Made by a program: the position numbers and the translations under genes. From NCBI GenBank assembly GCA_029582165.1, contig CM055872.1, forward strand, positions 27,884,243-27,948,242: 64,000 bases of DNA, read 5' to 3'. This document shows positions 48,534 through 60,768 of this stretch, piece after piece. This DNA is from Portulaca oleracea. Its lineage: Eukaryota; Streptophyta; Magnoliopsida; Caryophyllales; Portulacaceae. The notes below the pieces were generated by a model. The model was given only the letters and a program-made list of their open reading frames with translations, searched no databases and was not told the origin of the DNA. Position 1 is the first letter of the stretch; each line of letters opens with the position of its first letter.

Positions 48534-51500
48534 ATCTCCCACTTGTCCCACAAGTGTTCGATTCCTTGAATTCCCTTGTCACTTACTGTCTCATGTTCGG
48601 ATAAAGTAAGCTGATGTCATCCTTATGTAAGGTCCGAAACGTTCCTCGATCTACGAGTTTAGACTTTGAAAAACAGATGATCAACTATTGATTCAACTGA
48701 GCTCGGCCAAGCATTTTAAGTCCAATCTCACCGAGTGGCCAAAAGACAATTGTCCCTAATAGGGAGGACAATGCCATCTTGTTCAGACACATATTCTCAC
48801 ATGATCCAACTGTAACCCAGACACCGCCTTTATAGCCTACTGTTACGAAAGGCGTTTGCGCGCTCCAAAGTCACAACAGACCATGTAGTCTATGTACTGA
48901 ACTCAGGTTATAGGAATTTTGAGTTGTGAGAGCTCCTATGACAATTCCCAACTTATAGAGCTCCCACTGCGGGTCAGTTTGGTAGTTGTTCTCAACAGTA
49001 CCCATGTGATTGATTTATGATGTCATCATATCACTATGATCACGAAACTTGATCATCACCTCAATCCTACATGTTAATTATGTTTATATTATCACTGTTC
49101 CTACGTGATAATACAATTAGGAACCAGGTCGACTATCGACCAAGACTAGCGTTATCAAGTTCACTAATGGGGTTTCAGAAATCGGACCTCATCCAATTTC
49201 CCATTTTGAATAACCTTTTTGGACATTTACATAATTCTAAACCACAATTGATGTAAATTTTGGAATCTTATTCTCAATGATGAATCAACAAGGTCATAAT
49301 TCATGAACAATTCATGCAAATTTGACTTGTTAATATTCCGGAATGTGTTTAATACATATTGCCCATGCATGACTATCATGCTATAACTACAACAGGGGTT
49401 TAGTACATAATACTTGCAATGAACCTCGTACATATACCATCTCACTAATGACCTTTCATATAGGAAGATATTTCCGGAACACATGTTTGGATTCATAGTG
49501 AGCTTCAGTTCCTTTGCTTGAGTGATGGCTCCTATCAATAAGGCTTCATTTCTCTCGCAAGGCTAGAAACATCACCCAGTTCTAAAAACGAACTTCGCAA
49601 TCCTAACAGTTTCTGCCACAACTTCTAAAGTCGTGTCATACTTGTCTTATTCGTAGAATTAACCGCATGTCATGTTAGGAACTTCTTCCAGTTCATCTCA
49701 ATACCACTCAATACAGATCGTATAATTTTCTCTGACCTTTCAAATAATCATATTTCTCTGCATGAGTGTAGCATCAATGCAACTCTTCACACTTAGCTTT
49801 TATCAACCACTTTAGACTTAGGACACATCCTTAGCTTTGCTTATACATATACAATGTATATGTTATGTTGGACTTTGAACATCTCATGGCATACATTAAT
49901 CTCACGCCTGAAGCATGAGTTATATGTCTAATCCTTCTTAGAACTTCTGATTGTTTTGAGACAATCAAATTCCGTAAGGATATGCCATGATTTTGGAAAT
50001 TAATCCATTCTCGAAGTGAGTTGAACTATTCAACACCTAGTTAACTTTGATTCAAACAATCAAAATTTTTAATCTATCATTATAGATCTTGTTTCCAATA
50101 AAATTCTTAGCCCCACCAATCCTTCACTTTGAAAATTATTTCCAAGTCAACCTCAATAGTTGCAACATTGGAATATTCTTCTCAGTAGGCAGTATGTCAA
50201 TCACATATAATATCAGAAAACGCATTGCTCCCACTAAACTTCTTGTAAAAACAATATTATCTTTGTCACTTCCCAGTATGTCAAACCTTTTTGATATCCT
50301 GGTCAAGAAAGTCAATGATTCCAACTCCTAGAAGCTTCCTTAAGACCACAGATGGTCTCTTGAAGTTTACAAGTATTCCAACAAAAGACCACTCAGTTGT
50401 GTCAAGTACACACCTTTCTTCAAAATCTAATTTTGAAGTCAGTCTTGATGTCTATCTTAATGAACCCATGTTTTGCCTTAAAACCCTCATATGCCTGATG
50501 GCTCACACCTTCAGACAAATCAACCAAGTTCTAAACTTGGTTGAATACATGGAATCCATTTTAGACTTGGTTGCATGGAATCTTGATTTATTTAAAGCTT
50601 CTTTGATGTAGGTAGAGTCATTACTTTCTAAAAGTAACATCTCACGTTCATCCATAGAAGATCGATATCTTTGTGGCTGAAGGAGTTGTTTACCTGACCT
50701 TGCTTGGAGTAATGTTCATGACACCTTCTCCTTAACGTTTTGAGAAACTTCAACTACCTCAACCTTGTTCTTAATTTCCCGACCAATAGGAAAAAATTTG
50801 AACAAGGATCAAGTAGCGGAGTTTCAGGTGATGATTATAGTGTTTTATGTCTCTCGAACTTCGGTAAGTTCAAAAACTCTCCCACTCTTTCTTTTAGAGA
50901 ATAACATATTCTCTAAGAAGAAAGCATTTTGAGACACAAACACTTTCCTCTACAACAGTTTGTAGAAGTGATACTCCTTTCTTTCAGAAAATGGTTCAAG
51001 AACCTCTTTTCTCTACTGCTTCAAATAATCTTTATTCAGTAATTAGAGTTATGGTTAACTGCGTGTATCCCCAAAAGGTAATCGACAATGTTGACTCAAC
51101 CATCATTGATCGCACCATATCTAATAAGGTGTGATTCCTGCTCTTAGATACGTCATTGAGATGTCGTATTCTTAGAGGAGAGAGTCATGAAACAATTCCA
51201 TATTCTCTGGAATGGTCAATGAAATCTTTGGCTCAAATACTCACCTCCTCAACCTAATTGAAGGGTTTTGATTTTCTTGCCAAGTTGGTTTTGTACTTCA
51301 TGTTCGGTCTCATTCCGAGCTGAATTTCTTCTCTTTTATAGGGTATATTTGCTTGTTTTAACCCCTATTTGTATTTTAGATATAATGATTTAGTGTTTTG
51401 TAGGAAAATAAGGAGTTAGAAAAAGTTTGGGCTTAATTGAAGGTTTTTAGGGAATCCCGAGCTATTTCCCGAGTCAAACCAAGTCAACCCGAGCCGAGAT

Positions 51501-54500
51501 CCGAGTCAAACCAAGTCAACCCGAGCCGAGAGCCGAGGCGAAACCGAAGCCGGAAAATCCATATCAAGATTGGCGCAAAACAGGGGAACGGTACAAACTC
51601 AAAGGTTTGAAATACGTTTACCTTCACTCTTTGGGTCATAACTCCTTCGTTACAATTCCGATTGGTCTAACATTTTGGGAGCTTAAAGTACACACCGAGA
51701 GCTTTCCATCGATATCTTACGGGCCTAAAACAGAGTTCGGATGAAGAAGTTATGCGCGTTTGAAGTCGGCAGGGAAAAGCTGCCCAGAACAGTGGCTCGC
51801 CCGAGCCAGGCTTATGTGGCAACAAAGACACAAGCCAGGAGAGCCGGACAATAGGCTTGCTCGCCCGAGCCACCCCAATGGCTCGCCCGAGCCACTCTGT
51901 CTGCAGAAAAACTAACGCGCGTGCTGCGATTTGTTTCTAGGGTTTTGGGTTGTATTTTTCCTTCTTCTATAAATACCCACTTGTATTAATCTAAGAAAAA
52001 AAGAAATTAGCCTAGGTAGTTTAGGAGTAGAATTAGATTTAATTGCTTTCTTTAATTGCTTTCTTTAATTGCTTTCTTTAATTGTTCTTCAAGTTTTCTT
52101 GATTCTTCAAGCTTTCTTTGATTTCTAGCATTTGTATTCAATCTTTCTCAAGCTTTCTCAATTCAAGCAAGTTTCCATTGAAGTTTTACAAAGCTTTCTC
52201 TCTCTTCTTTCTTCTCTCTCTCTCTCTAATCTCCATTGTTGACTTGATTTCAAAGCTTTCTAGGGTTAGCCACATCATATCCATCTTTTAGTGGGGAGGA
52301 GGGTCAAGGAATTCCAATTCTACTTCCTAGTGAGAATTTGGGAGATCCTTGGTAATCCAATCCACAATTTCTTGTTTTTTCGGGAGAAATTGCAAAGGTA
52401 GATTGAAGGTTAGAAGATTTTGGTCATCGAAGGTATAATTTCTTGTTCCCAATTCTGTTGTTCATTCATGTCTTTTAATTGATTTCATCCTTAAGTGTTT
52501 TCTTTATTGCTTTCCTTTTATTGCTTTCTTAATTATTATCATGTCTAGATTAGTTTATTGCTTTCCTTTACATAATTTACCGCTTTCCGTATTGTGAGAA
52601 AAACCCCTTTCACAAACCGATTACCCTTAATCAAGCCTCACACCCATCCCTGAGATCGACAACCTTAACTTATAAAACCAAAAAAAATTACAACCAAACA
52701 CTTCACTTTGAAACTCTTTGAACATTTTCAAAGGATTTGGACTTGTGGCGTATTAAGTAGATATACCCATATCTATTAAAAATCGTCACTGAAAGTGATG
52801 AAAAGTACAACAAACCTTCTTCTAGCACTAGTGCTCATAGGCCCACACACATCAATATGTATGCGTCCTAATAAGTCATTAGCTTGTTCACCAATTCCAA
52901 TAAGAGGTGATTTTAGTCATCTTACTCATCAGACATGCTTTGCAAACATTGAACTTTTCAAAGTTTAGGTTTTCCAAAATCCTGCACTATGCAATTTCTT
53001 AATACATTTCTGATTAATATGACTTAAGCTTATAGTGCCAGATTATGTTTCATTTGAGTCATTTGTTCAAACTCTTGGCTCAACCATTAGCATCCTTTCA
53101 ATCGTATCTAGGTGCTCTCATTGTTTCGCCAAGACTACTTCATTTTGGAAATCTTCAAACTATTTTAACATTCCAGCTTCAGATGAATCTCATAGACATG
53201 AATCACCATGTGTTATTTTATTCATCTTTGAAGATTTGAAGTAATTCATCGCTTGTACTTGTGCTCAATTGGACTACATACATCCATATGCATGAGTGTT
53301 TGTTGGCACGTTCACCCTTTCTTGTAAAAGGTACAGTCATGCTTTGCAGACATCACATGCTTCAAAGTCTTATCATTCAAAAGTCTATCATTGTGACGCT
53401 TCTGAATGTGCCATGATTTGCATGACTTAATAGATAGTTACAGGTTTTATGTTTGAACATGAGTTATTCCTTTTTAAACCTTTTGGTTTCGATGTATTGG
53501 GTGTGTTTATCCGAGATCCTCTCTTTCTCTCATTGAGAGCAAGAAATCAAATTTCTACTTATAATGAGAACATAGAATCACCTATAAATTTCTCTTAAAA
53601 GTCTTGAGGGAATGGATAAACAATCAACTCTTCATAAGGAACTACAACTAATTGTATGTTCCTATTTATAGGTTGACTCTCATCCTTCAAAGCACATCTA
53701 CTTTGCTGTAGATACTGCACATTTGCATAAATGCGAGTTTCCCAGCAGGTATCTTATACTCAAAGTGGGTTTAATAAGGGTAGTGTGTATCATATACGCA
53801 TTTGCCTAGAATTGAAATCATATCTCAAGTCTTTCTTATAGTTATCCACGCTCCCAGTGTCATATATATATGATCTGGTTGTTAACCGATTGCTGTCATT
53901 GGTTGGGTATGTACAACTGTTTGTCTTTACCTTTCCTTTGACTTCTTGTCTTTGATAGATTTCTTAAATCTTATTTTCCCTTTCACTAAAAGACTATCTT
54001 TGGTTGCCAATCTTTTGGCTAAATGGGATCTGAGGTTTCTCATGTTTTAAAATAGTCAAATTATTTCAGAACATGAGCGCCAACAATTGGCTCTTATCTA
54101 GCTCAACCGAGACTATCTGGTTATTGGTTTCATATTTATCAACTCTAACTAGTTCGATGAACTTGGTTTTGAGTTGGTAATATTGAAATTTTCCTCTAAT
54201 CTTCAAACATTTTGAAGTTAAAATTGTATGAATACTATGACATTACATGTATTCATTTGGCTTGATTGACCTCTTAATATTGATGTCTAGCTCAATGCTA
54301 TATCAAAGACATGTTTCTTTTTAATCGTCTTCAAGACAATCTTGCGATGGCAATGCCAATTAAGGAATTGGTGTTAATTGTTTTTCTCTTCCTCAAGGAG
54401 AAAACAATATTTTATTTTTTAATTTAGATTTTCAGATCTCAGAGAAATAAATTCGTTGCTTCTCTGAATTTTTTATATTTATAGAAATTTGTAAATTTTC

Positions 54501-54950
54501 TGAAAATTTTACAGTAGGTTATTGGGTAACCATTCTGTTCTGGATAAAATTTTCGTGAATTTTCGAAATCGTTTACTAATTTTCCTTTAATTTTCAGATT
54601 AACAGAAAAGTATAATTGTTTACTTTTCTGAATTTTATTCTAATTTTCGAAATTTGATAAAAATCTGAAATTTTTACAGTAGCATATTGGATGAACCTAC
54701 TGTATGGGAAAATTATGAAATTTGATTTTTAAACTTACCGGACTATTATTATTTATTTTCCTCTTAAACGGAGAATTAAAAGGTTTAATTCCCTAAATTT
54801 TAACAATCTTTTAGAAATTGTTAAAATTCTGGAAAATATTCATATTTGGGTTATTAGATAACACTATGATATGAAATCTTTTAATTCGATAAGTTATGAT
54901 ATTTTATTTAAGTTTTTTTTTCATTTACGAAATTAACCGAAACTGGGAAG
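48534..54950 (-). pseudogene. Copia D gag-pol, heavily decayed
   Basis: Minus-strand readings across many frames are recognisable. Pre-integrase and integrase lie near 52950-52706 (CKACLMSKMTK, LLGRIHIDVCGPMS, RRFVVLFITFSDDF, IRHKSKSF), continuing beyond the solo LTR at 51300-51230 (EVQNQLGKKIKTL, GGEYLSQ). RT lies around 50324-50136, where the catalytic YVDD reads YVID (LILYVIDIL, then NIPMLQ). The catalytic Asp loss and dozens of stops make it inactive. Gag at the right side (53.5-54.9 kb) is too decayed to delimit. Stretches 48534-50000 and 53400-54950 show no confident domain. Confidence 0.8.
51301..52700 (+). mobile_element. Solo LTR inside copia D integrase
   Basis: 1400 bp, TGTTCGG...CCAAACA, same family as 5384-6654 in the opposite direction. 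A perfect TSD CTTCA lies at 51296-51300 and 52701-52705. Removing it reconnects the integrase reading FQSEVQNQ. A TATAAATAC box at 51968 follows a cluster of GGCTCGCCCGAGCC palindromes at 51794-51893. CTTT/TTTAATTG repeats lie near 52045-52090 and a CT tract near 52200-52230. Confidence 0.93.
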
Positions 54951-55080
54951 CAACACGGACCATGTTGATCCAACGCGGACCGTGTTGCCAGCAGTTTTTG
55001 TGATCGTATATTTTAGGGTTTGTAATTAATTTTAAAAATTAATTATTAAATCCTATTACTACTAAATCGTATATTTTATT

Positions 55081-55327
55081 CGGTCCGTGTTGGGCTGATT
55101 TCTCAAAGAAATCAATTCCCAACCTTTCTAAACTTGATACAACATCAATTAGGCTACATACATTGTTCCAGGGTACAGACTTGTGTGACCCAGTAGGACC
55201 AAGTAATATAGTTGTAATTAAACATATTTAATTACTAATTATAGAGGTCTCTAGCAAGACATATAATTACTATATCACTTTGGTTTAAACTTCGTGTATA
55301 TCGAACATTGTCGGGACATTCCCAACA
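55081..55327 (-). repeat. Copia D 5' LTR, truncated
   Basis: 247 bp that match 48287-48533 almost base for base. About 570 bases of the LTR are missing on the inner side, including the TATA box, so the 5' LTR could not drive transcription. Confidence 0.9.
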
Positions 55328-55810
55328 GCCCAAACTCACGACAACCAAACGTTCCACCTGACGCCATTCCTCCTTTCTTCTTGCTTGCTTGATATTAGGT
55401 CTTGATGTGTTGAGTCAAGACCCAAAAACAAAAAACAGATTGAGAAATTGACATATTGATGAAATGAAGAGAGGGATTTGTGCTTGGTTGTGTCAAACTT
55501 AGATTGTGGTTTGATTTAAAATAGTCGTGGTGGTTCTCGGTGGTGGCTGAGTGTCGAATTGAGTGATGGTGGTGTGGTGTTGTTGGCGGTTGGACTGGTG
55601 GTTGTATTGATGGTCGGGTGGTGGAAGAATGAAGAAGAAGGAGAAGAAGATGGGTTTGTTTATGGTTTTGATGGGTTGAGTTGTATTGATATTTGGGGGA
55701 GGAGAAAGTGCAGAGAAGAGGTATGAAAAAAATGGTCCCGGTCCAGTCACTTTTTAGAAATGTATGGTACCTCCCAGCAATTGTTTGATAAAACATAGGG
55801 GTATTTCTGT

Positions 55811-55874
<64 letters not shown>

Positions 55875-56028
55875 TTGAACTCGATCAAAATGGTGGAAAA
55901 TCACCCGTGAGATTCTTTGAAGATGTGGTCCCCTTCGAGTGTATTAAAAAAATGTGGTCCCCTTCTAGTCCTTTGTTATAAATGTGTGGTACCTCCCAAC
56001 AATTTTTTGGGATATTCATACCCAACAT

Positions 56029-56869
56029 ATATTCCCGATTCCTTCGAGGTCCCATCTTAGTGTGTTATCATGAAACATACATCGCACATGCTCAAATTCA
56101 TAGGTGGGAGATATTTGGTTCATGGCCAGAAACCATTTGCAGGGGAGGAATAAACATTCATGATAACCTCTTGGCCTTATTTATTATCACTAAAAATGTT
56201 TGTTGTTCTGGTGTCTGCAGGATACGTATCTATCACTTCATTTATTCATGGTTCCAATCAAGTAAGTATCCATGAAATTTACTTTAAGATAAATATAACA
56301 TCAACGCATATAAAGCATATAGTGGAAGTACTTTAATCACTTATTCATAAAAAATAAAAAAATAAAAAAACTCCACTTTAGAAACGCATATATAACTCTT
56401 GAAAGTTAAATGTTCTAAAGTGAACATGCATTAATCATGGATATCGAGATCATTTATTACTTTTAAAACATGTTTATGAGCATAATGAATAATCACATAA
56501 ATATCATTAAATTCTCACAACGATAGATTCCATCCATATGTTCATATAGTATCACAATCAAATATCCAATACGCACTATAATTGGTATTATGCTTAGGAA
56601 AAAATGTTTATGCATGTTTGGCCAATCAATAATAATGCATTTTATGATTAGGCATTACGAACCAAGTAGTTTTGTTCATGATACTGGAAAATACTTAAGC
56701 ATTCAGTATGATCAATCAATTTCAATAAATCATTGATATCGTAAACTCTTAGACAAATGAGAGCATATTACTCACAATTTGTATGCGTAACATTTTCAAC
56801 AAGGTGCATACATCAAATCCTATGAATATCCATGAGGACTCGTATTAATCCATAATTATGTACACATCA
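56029..56869. other. Unassigned AT-rich sequence
   Basis: No gene is supported. A stretch at about 56210-56270 has an acceptor-like 'tgtctgcag' and a donor-like 'aagtaagt' enclosing a short open exon, but no neighbour exon was found. Confidence 0.5.
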
Positions 56870-59237
56870 ACATAAACTTGGTTTTCTATCCTTGAATCTT
56901 TTGACAAGAATTATTGATGAGATTAGCAATTGTGCCATGGGAGGGCCGACTTTGAGATATCTGTCAAGGCCATCCCTCCTAGGAATATTGAGAATATTGG
57001 AGACATCATGCTTATCTTGAGAGTTGGTGTTCTTGGAAAAGATTAGAGAAGACTTATTAAAGTTGATCAGTTGCCTAGAGAGGAGACTAAACCTGTGGAT
57101 AAAGTGTTTCAAAAGAGTAGCGGCATTAGTAGAGGCTCTGCAGAAAATGAGGCTTTCGTTAGCAAAAAGATGGTAGGGAATTGGTTGAGATTAAGGCGCA
57201 AGCTTCAGCCCAATCCCTGATTTTGGAAGAGAGGTTAGAGTTTTTCGATATGTAGCGAGAACTTCCATACTGATAATGAAAAGGTAAGGGGGAGAGAGGA
57301 TCTCCTTGTCTAATACCTCTAGAAGGTTTGAAGAAACCACAAGTTTCGTTGTTAATAATTATGGAGTAGGATACAGTCGTGACACACTCATGAATCCAGT
57401 TAATCCATTTGTCGGCAAAGCCAAGCTCTTTCATGGCTTGGGAGAGGAAATCCCACTCCATCCGGTCAAAGGCCTTTTCAAGGTCAAGCTTGAGGGCAAC
57501 CCACCCTTTCTTCTCTTTCAAGCTATTAAACTTGTGCATAAATTCATGTGCTATAAGTATATTATCATGAATAGATCTCCTGGGGATGACGGCTGATTGG
57601 ACTGGGTCGATGATTTTGTCAAGAACAAGCCTCAACCTATTAGCCAAAATTTTTGAGATGATTTTGTACAGGCTATTACAAAGACTAATAGGCCGGTAAT
57701 GGGACGGGGAGGAAGTCTTATCTAGTTTGGGAATAAGAGTAATAAGTGTGTGGTTTACTTGCTTGAGAAGTTTTCCGTCTCTAAAAAAGGATTTGACAGC
57801 TTCACAAACATCATATTTGATAATGTTCCAGTAGGATTGGTAGAAAGCAATACCAAATCCATTAGGCCCTGGTGCTTTATATTTATCTTGTTGGAAAATA
57901 GCTACCTCAATTTCTGCATAAGTTACAGCTTTGGTTAGCAAGAGATTGTCGTCATCAGAGAGACGTAGGGAAATATCAAGACCTAGATTTCTACAGGGCT
58001 CCACCTCGGATTTGAACCTCTCAGAGAAGTCGTTAATAAAAATATTTTTAATATCGTCTTCGTTAGTGGCAGATCATTCTTGATATGAGTGATTTTGGTC
58101 TTATTCTTCCTACACCTCATAGTCAAATGAAAGATCCTTCAATTCTGGTCTCCATTTAAGAGCTGCACTTTCGGTGAAAGGGCCCCTATAGATTTTTATT
58201 GAACGAGTGCAGGCGCTCTCTCTGGTTAATGAGTTTGTTAAACCAGCTATTAAGCCTTACACTGTCAGGTTTCTTAATAAGCCTTTCTTAAACAGAGTGG
58301 AGGAGTTCAGTATTTTTCTGCAGTTTGGCCTTATATTACCAAATGTAGTCTTAGCCCAAGCTTTAAGCTTAGATTTGGCCAATAACAGTTTTTTTTTTTT
58401 TTTTTGTGAGGCGGAACATAGGAGTCCCAGAGCAATTGGTAGACCAGCTTTGTTTAGAAATTTTCAGAGCTTCACTATAAGAACACCAATGGGTTTGAAA
58501 TTTGAAGTTAGGACCTCTTTTGAAGTTGGTAAAATATCAGTTTCTAGGAGGGGGTATGAGTGGTCAGAGATTGTGAAAGGTTCGTTAGTGACACGGTAGT
58601 TATGAAAGAGGGCTTCCCAAGCAGGGTTGATTAACACCCTGTCCAACTTTTCATAAATTCAGCGACCATTACAGAATTTCTTCCACATAAAAATATGCCC
58701 AGTGACATTAACATCGATACAATATGCGTTAGTTAAAAAATTGTTTAATATGTAGAATCTTTCAGGATTCGGGCTAGGCCCACCTAATTTTTCAGAGGGG
58801 TAGAGAAGCTCATTAAAATCACCCATAAGATACCATGGAAGCGCAATAGTTGATGCTATGCGATTTAAATTGTCCAAAAATGCGGTCTTATCACCAACTT
58901 GGGTCGACCCATAACATGCTATGATGAGGAATCTGCAATTTTTGTCTTTATCAATTAGTTCGTAGTGAACGTATCTTTGATTTAGTTCAATGATATTTAG
59001 GTCAATAGTGGTTGAGTTCCACATACACCAAATACCACCTGAATGATTAAAAGGTGGTATAGAGGAAATTGGAATAACCTAGCTTAGGTAATAATTGATT
59101 AGTGTTTTCTTGATTGACCATAGTTTCGAGGAGGAAAATTAAATCGGGTTTAATATATTCTTTAATAAACCATAACTCTTTTTTTAGTTGGGCATTAATT
59201 TGTTAGCCCCTTGGACGGTCCAACGTAGGATCTTCAT
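56870..59237 (-). pseudogene. LINE 3 ORF2 (endonuclease and RT)
   Basis: The start is MKILRWTVQGANK at 59237. Endonuclease remains are the 59024-58659 segment (GGIWCMWN, LIIACYGS, PWYLMGDFNELLYPSEKLGG). RT (58004-57159) has APGPNGFGIAFYQSYW, TLITLIPKLDK, YRPISLCNSLYKIISKILANRL, KLDLEKAFDRMEWDF and PSRGIRQGDPLSP. After a frameshift the catalytic FADD reads FANE, and FNKSSLIFSKNT follows at about 57060. The region between 58660 and 58010 is interrupted by stops and an A/T run at about 58390. It is not functional. Confidence 0.87.
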
Positions 59238-60050
59238 GTATATTTTGTAATTTTTTGTGGCTTCCACAGCCAGAAAAAAATGGGTTCCATACCCCAAAAT
59301 CTATTAGTAATAGGTATAAATTTTCTTGGATGGGCATTCTAAATAATTGAAGCTAGATCTATATAAGGGCAATTCACAGCCAATGATTTAGGCGCGGTGG
59401 TGTTGGTTCATATATCATAGAAAAAATGCATAGAGAATATACACAGACTATGTTTAGTCAACATGATAAAATGGAGTCTTATACAGTAGGATGAGATTGG
59501 GCCAGATATTTGAATCTTTATCTACAACTTGAGGAGGAACCTCATTCCTGTGGCTCATTATGAAGATCTCCATCTTGTACCGATATTCATGCCAACTGTG
59601 AATATTATGAAGACCTGCACAAAAAAACAAAATAAAGGAGGAGGGAGGAAAAAGGGATGAATGGTCTCAGAGGAATGTATTTTAGCCCAAGGCCCTCAAG
59701 GAGGAACTCATCATAGACCATGTAAAAGGGACAACATTAATCTCTAGAGGGTGGCTTCCAAGTTGCACTAGCAACGACAACATCACCCTTAAGAGATGGG
59801 AAGCCCAATAGAATGGGTGGCTTCCATGCTAAAGAGATAGCAGCAATAACACCCATTAAAAGGATGGGCTTAATCGAGAAAAGAAAGGCTCAGAAGGGAA
59901 GATCAACAGAAATAAAAAAGAACAAGCCGCCCCAATCCAAAATAAGGCGGTAAAAAATCATGCCAACAACCACATATCTGCAGGAGGAAAATAAGCATAG
60001 ATCAAGAACAGAGCAACATAAGGAGACAAAATAGCAAACAAAGACCCATA
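56870..60050 (-). mobile_element. LINE 3, decayed and lacking its 3' part
   Basis: It carries ORF2 endonuclease and RT on the minus strand, from ATG 59237 to about 56870 where similarity ends in the late RT. zf-RVT, RNase H and a poly(A) tail are absent, unusual for a LINE insertion and implying a later deletion. 59240-60050 is likely its ORF1 3' part or spacer (proline/lysine-poor, many stops), weakly supported. No TSD was found. Confidence 0.75.
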
Positions 60051-60110
60051 ATACTTAATTATAGTTGGTATAAGGTGTAGGATTTAAGTCTCAAAGTTTA
60101 AAGTTTGTTT

Positions 60111-60754
60111 TGTTGGGAACAAGTTGTTGTCCCACATTGGTAGAAAAGTGAGAGTTGCTCTACTTTAAATAGTAGAGCTCTCCAAAGCTATTTGAACTAT
60201 TTGAGACAAGGGTGGACTTGGTGGTCAACACGCGCGCGCGCGCCGCCGTCCGTCCGGGCCGGGCTCGGGTTGGTTTGGTCACATTTTAAACAACTTTTTT
60301 TGGTCGTTTTTGATGACTTATTTATTTATCGCGTGTTCTGAGGGCATTGGAGCTTGAGACTGATTGTTGGGGTCTCAATGCTTGATTGAGCAGTCTTCCA
60401 GATTGCTAGTTTCAAAGCTGCCTTCTTGTTTTCATCTCCCCTCTATTTAAATGTTGCTCTTCTTCTCTTGTTTACATACAGAAAAAAATCTCTCTGGTTT
60501 TTCATTCTATTTTTCTCTACTTCCCTTCAAACTGTTTGGGCAATTACTCGTTTACTCCAACTGGTTAATGGAGAATGCACAAAATTAGCCAGACCGTGTA
60601 ATCCAGGGGAGTGGCCGCCATTGGAGAGTTTGCATCGGTGCTCAGGCGAAATCACTTTCAGGACAGTGGGTTTACCACGCCACGGTGTCCTTTCTCTCGC
60701 TCGTATTTTTCAAGTAAGATCTTTCCTGTTGTGACTATTGCTAATTTTCCAACA
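60111..60754 (+). repeat. Copia C 5' LTR
   Basis: 644 bp from TGTTGGGAAC to CCAACA. It shares the 'tgtcccacattggta' motif with the A/B LTRs ('agtcccacattggta'). It holds a CG dinucleotide run at about 60229-60243, at a position comparable to the CA/CG run of LTR 2. The end is set by comparison with the A/B layout, since the 3' LTR is not in view. Confidence 0.8.
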
Positions 60755-60768
60755 ATCTGAAAGTGATT

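Larger units (their letters stand above)
47718..55327 (-). mobile_element. Degenerate Ty1-copia element (copia D)
   Basis: A perfect 5 bp TSD GCCCA lies at 47713-47717 and 55328-55332. In minus sense the LTRs run TGTTGGGAATGTCCC...CCTAACA. The 3' LTR is complete (47718-48533); the 5' LTR is cut down to 55081-55327. A polypurine tract AAGTGGGAGAT borders the 3' LTR. It is inserted in the centre of the long-inverted-repeat transposon and holds a solo LTR at 51301-52700. Confidence 0.92.
46955..56028. mobile_element. Long-inverted-repeat DNA transposon split by copia D
   Basis: The left arm (about 46955-47458) and right arm (about 55480-56028) are inverted copies. Shared landmarks are 'gaccacat' twice, 'gtgattttcc', 'tatgttttatcaaacaatt', 'tgggaggt', 'actcaacccatcaaa' and 'ctaagtttgacacaaccaag'. 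Within each arm a ~50 base motif (caaac-tg-tgggaggtgccatacattt) occurs twice. The right arm has gained a TA microsatellite (55817-55871). Without copia D, the centre is about 420 bases, with no transposase. Long arms with subterminal repeats suggest a Mutator-like or foldback non-autonomous element. The outer ends and TSD are not resolved. Confidence 0.75.

Noticed and set aside
55982..56275. 97-codon open frame outside the inverted-repeat arm
   Set aside because: It begins inside the transposon arm, has no recognisable domain and AT-rich random composition.
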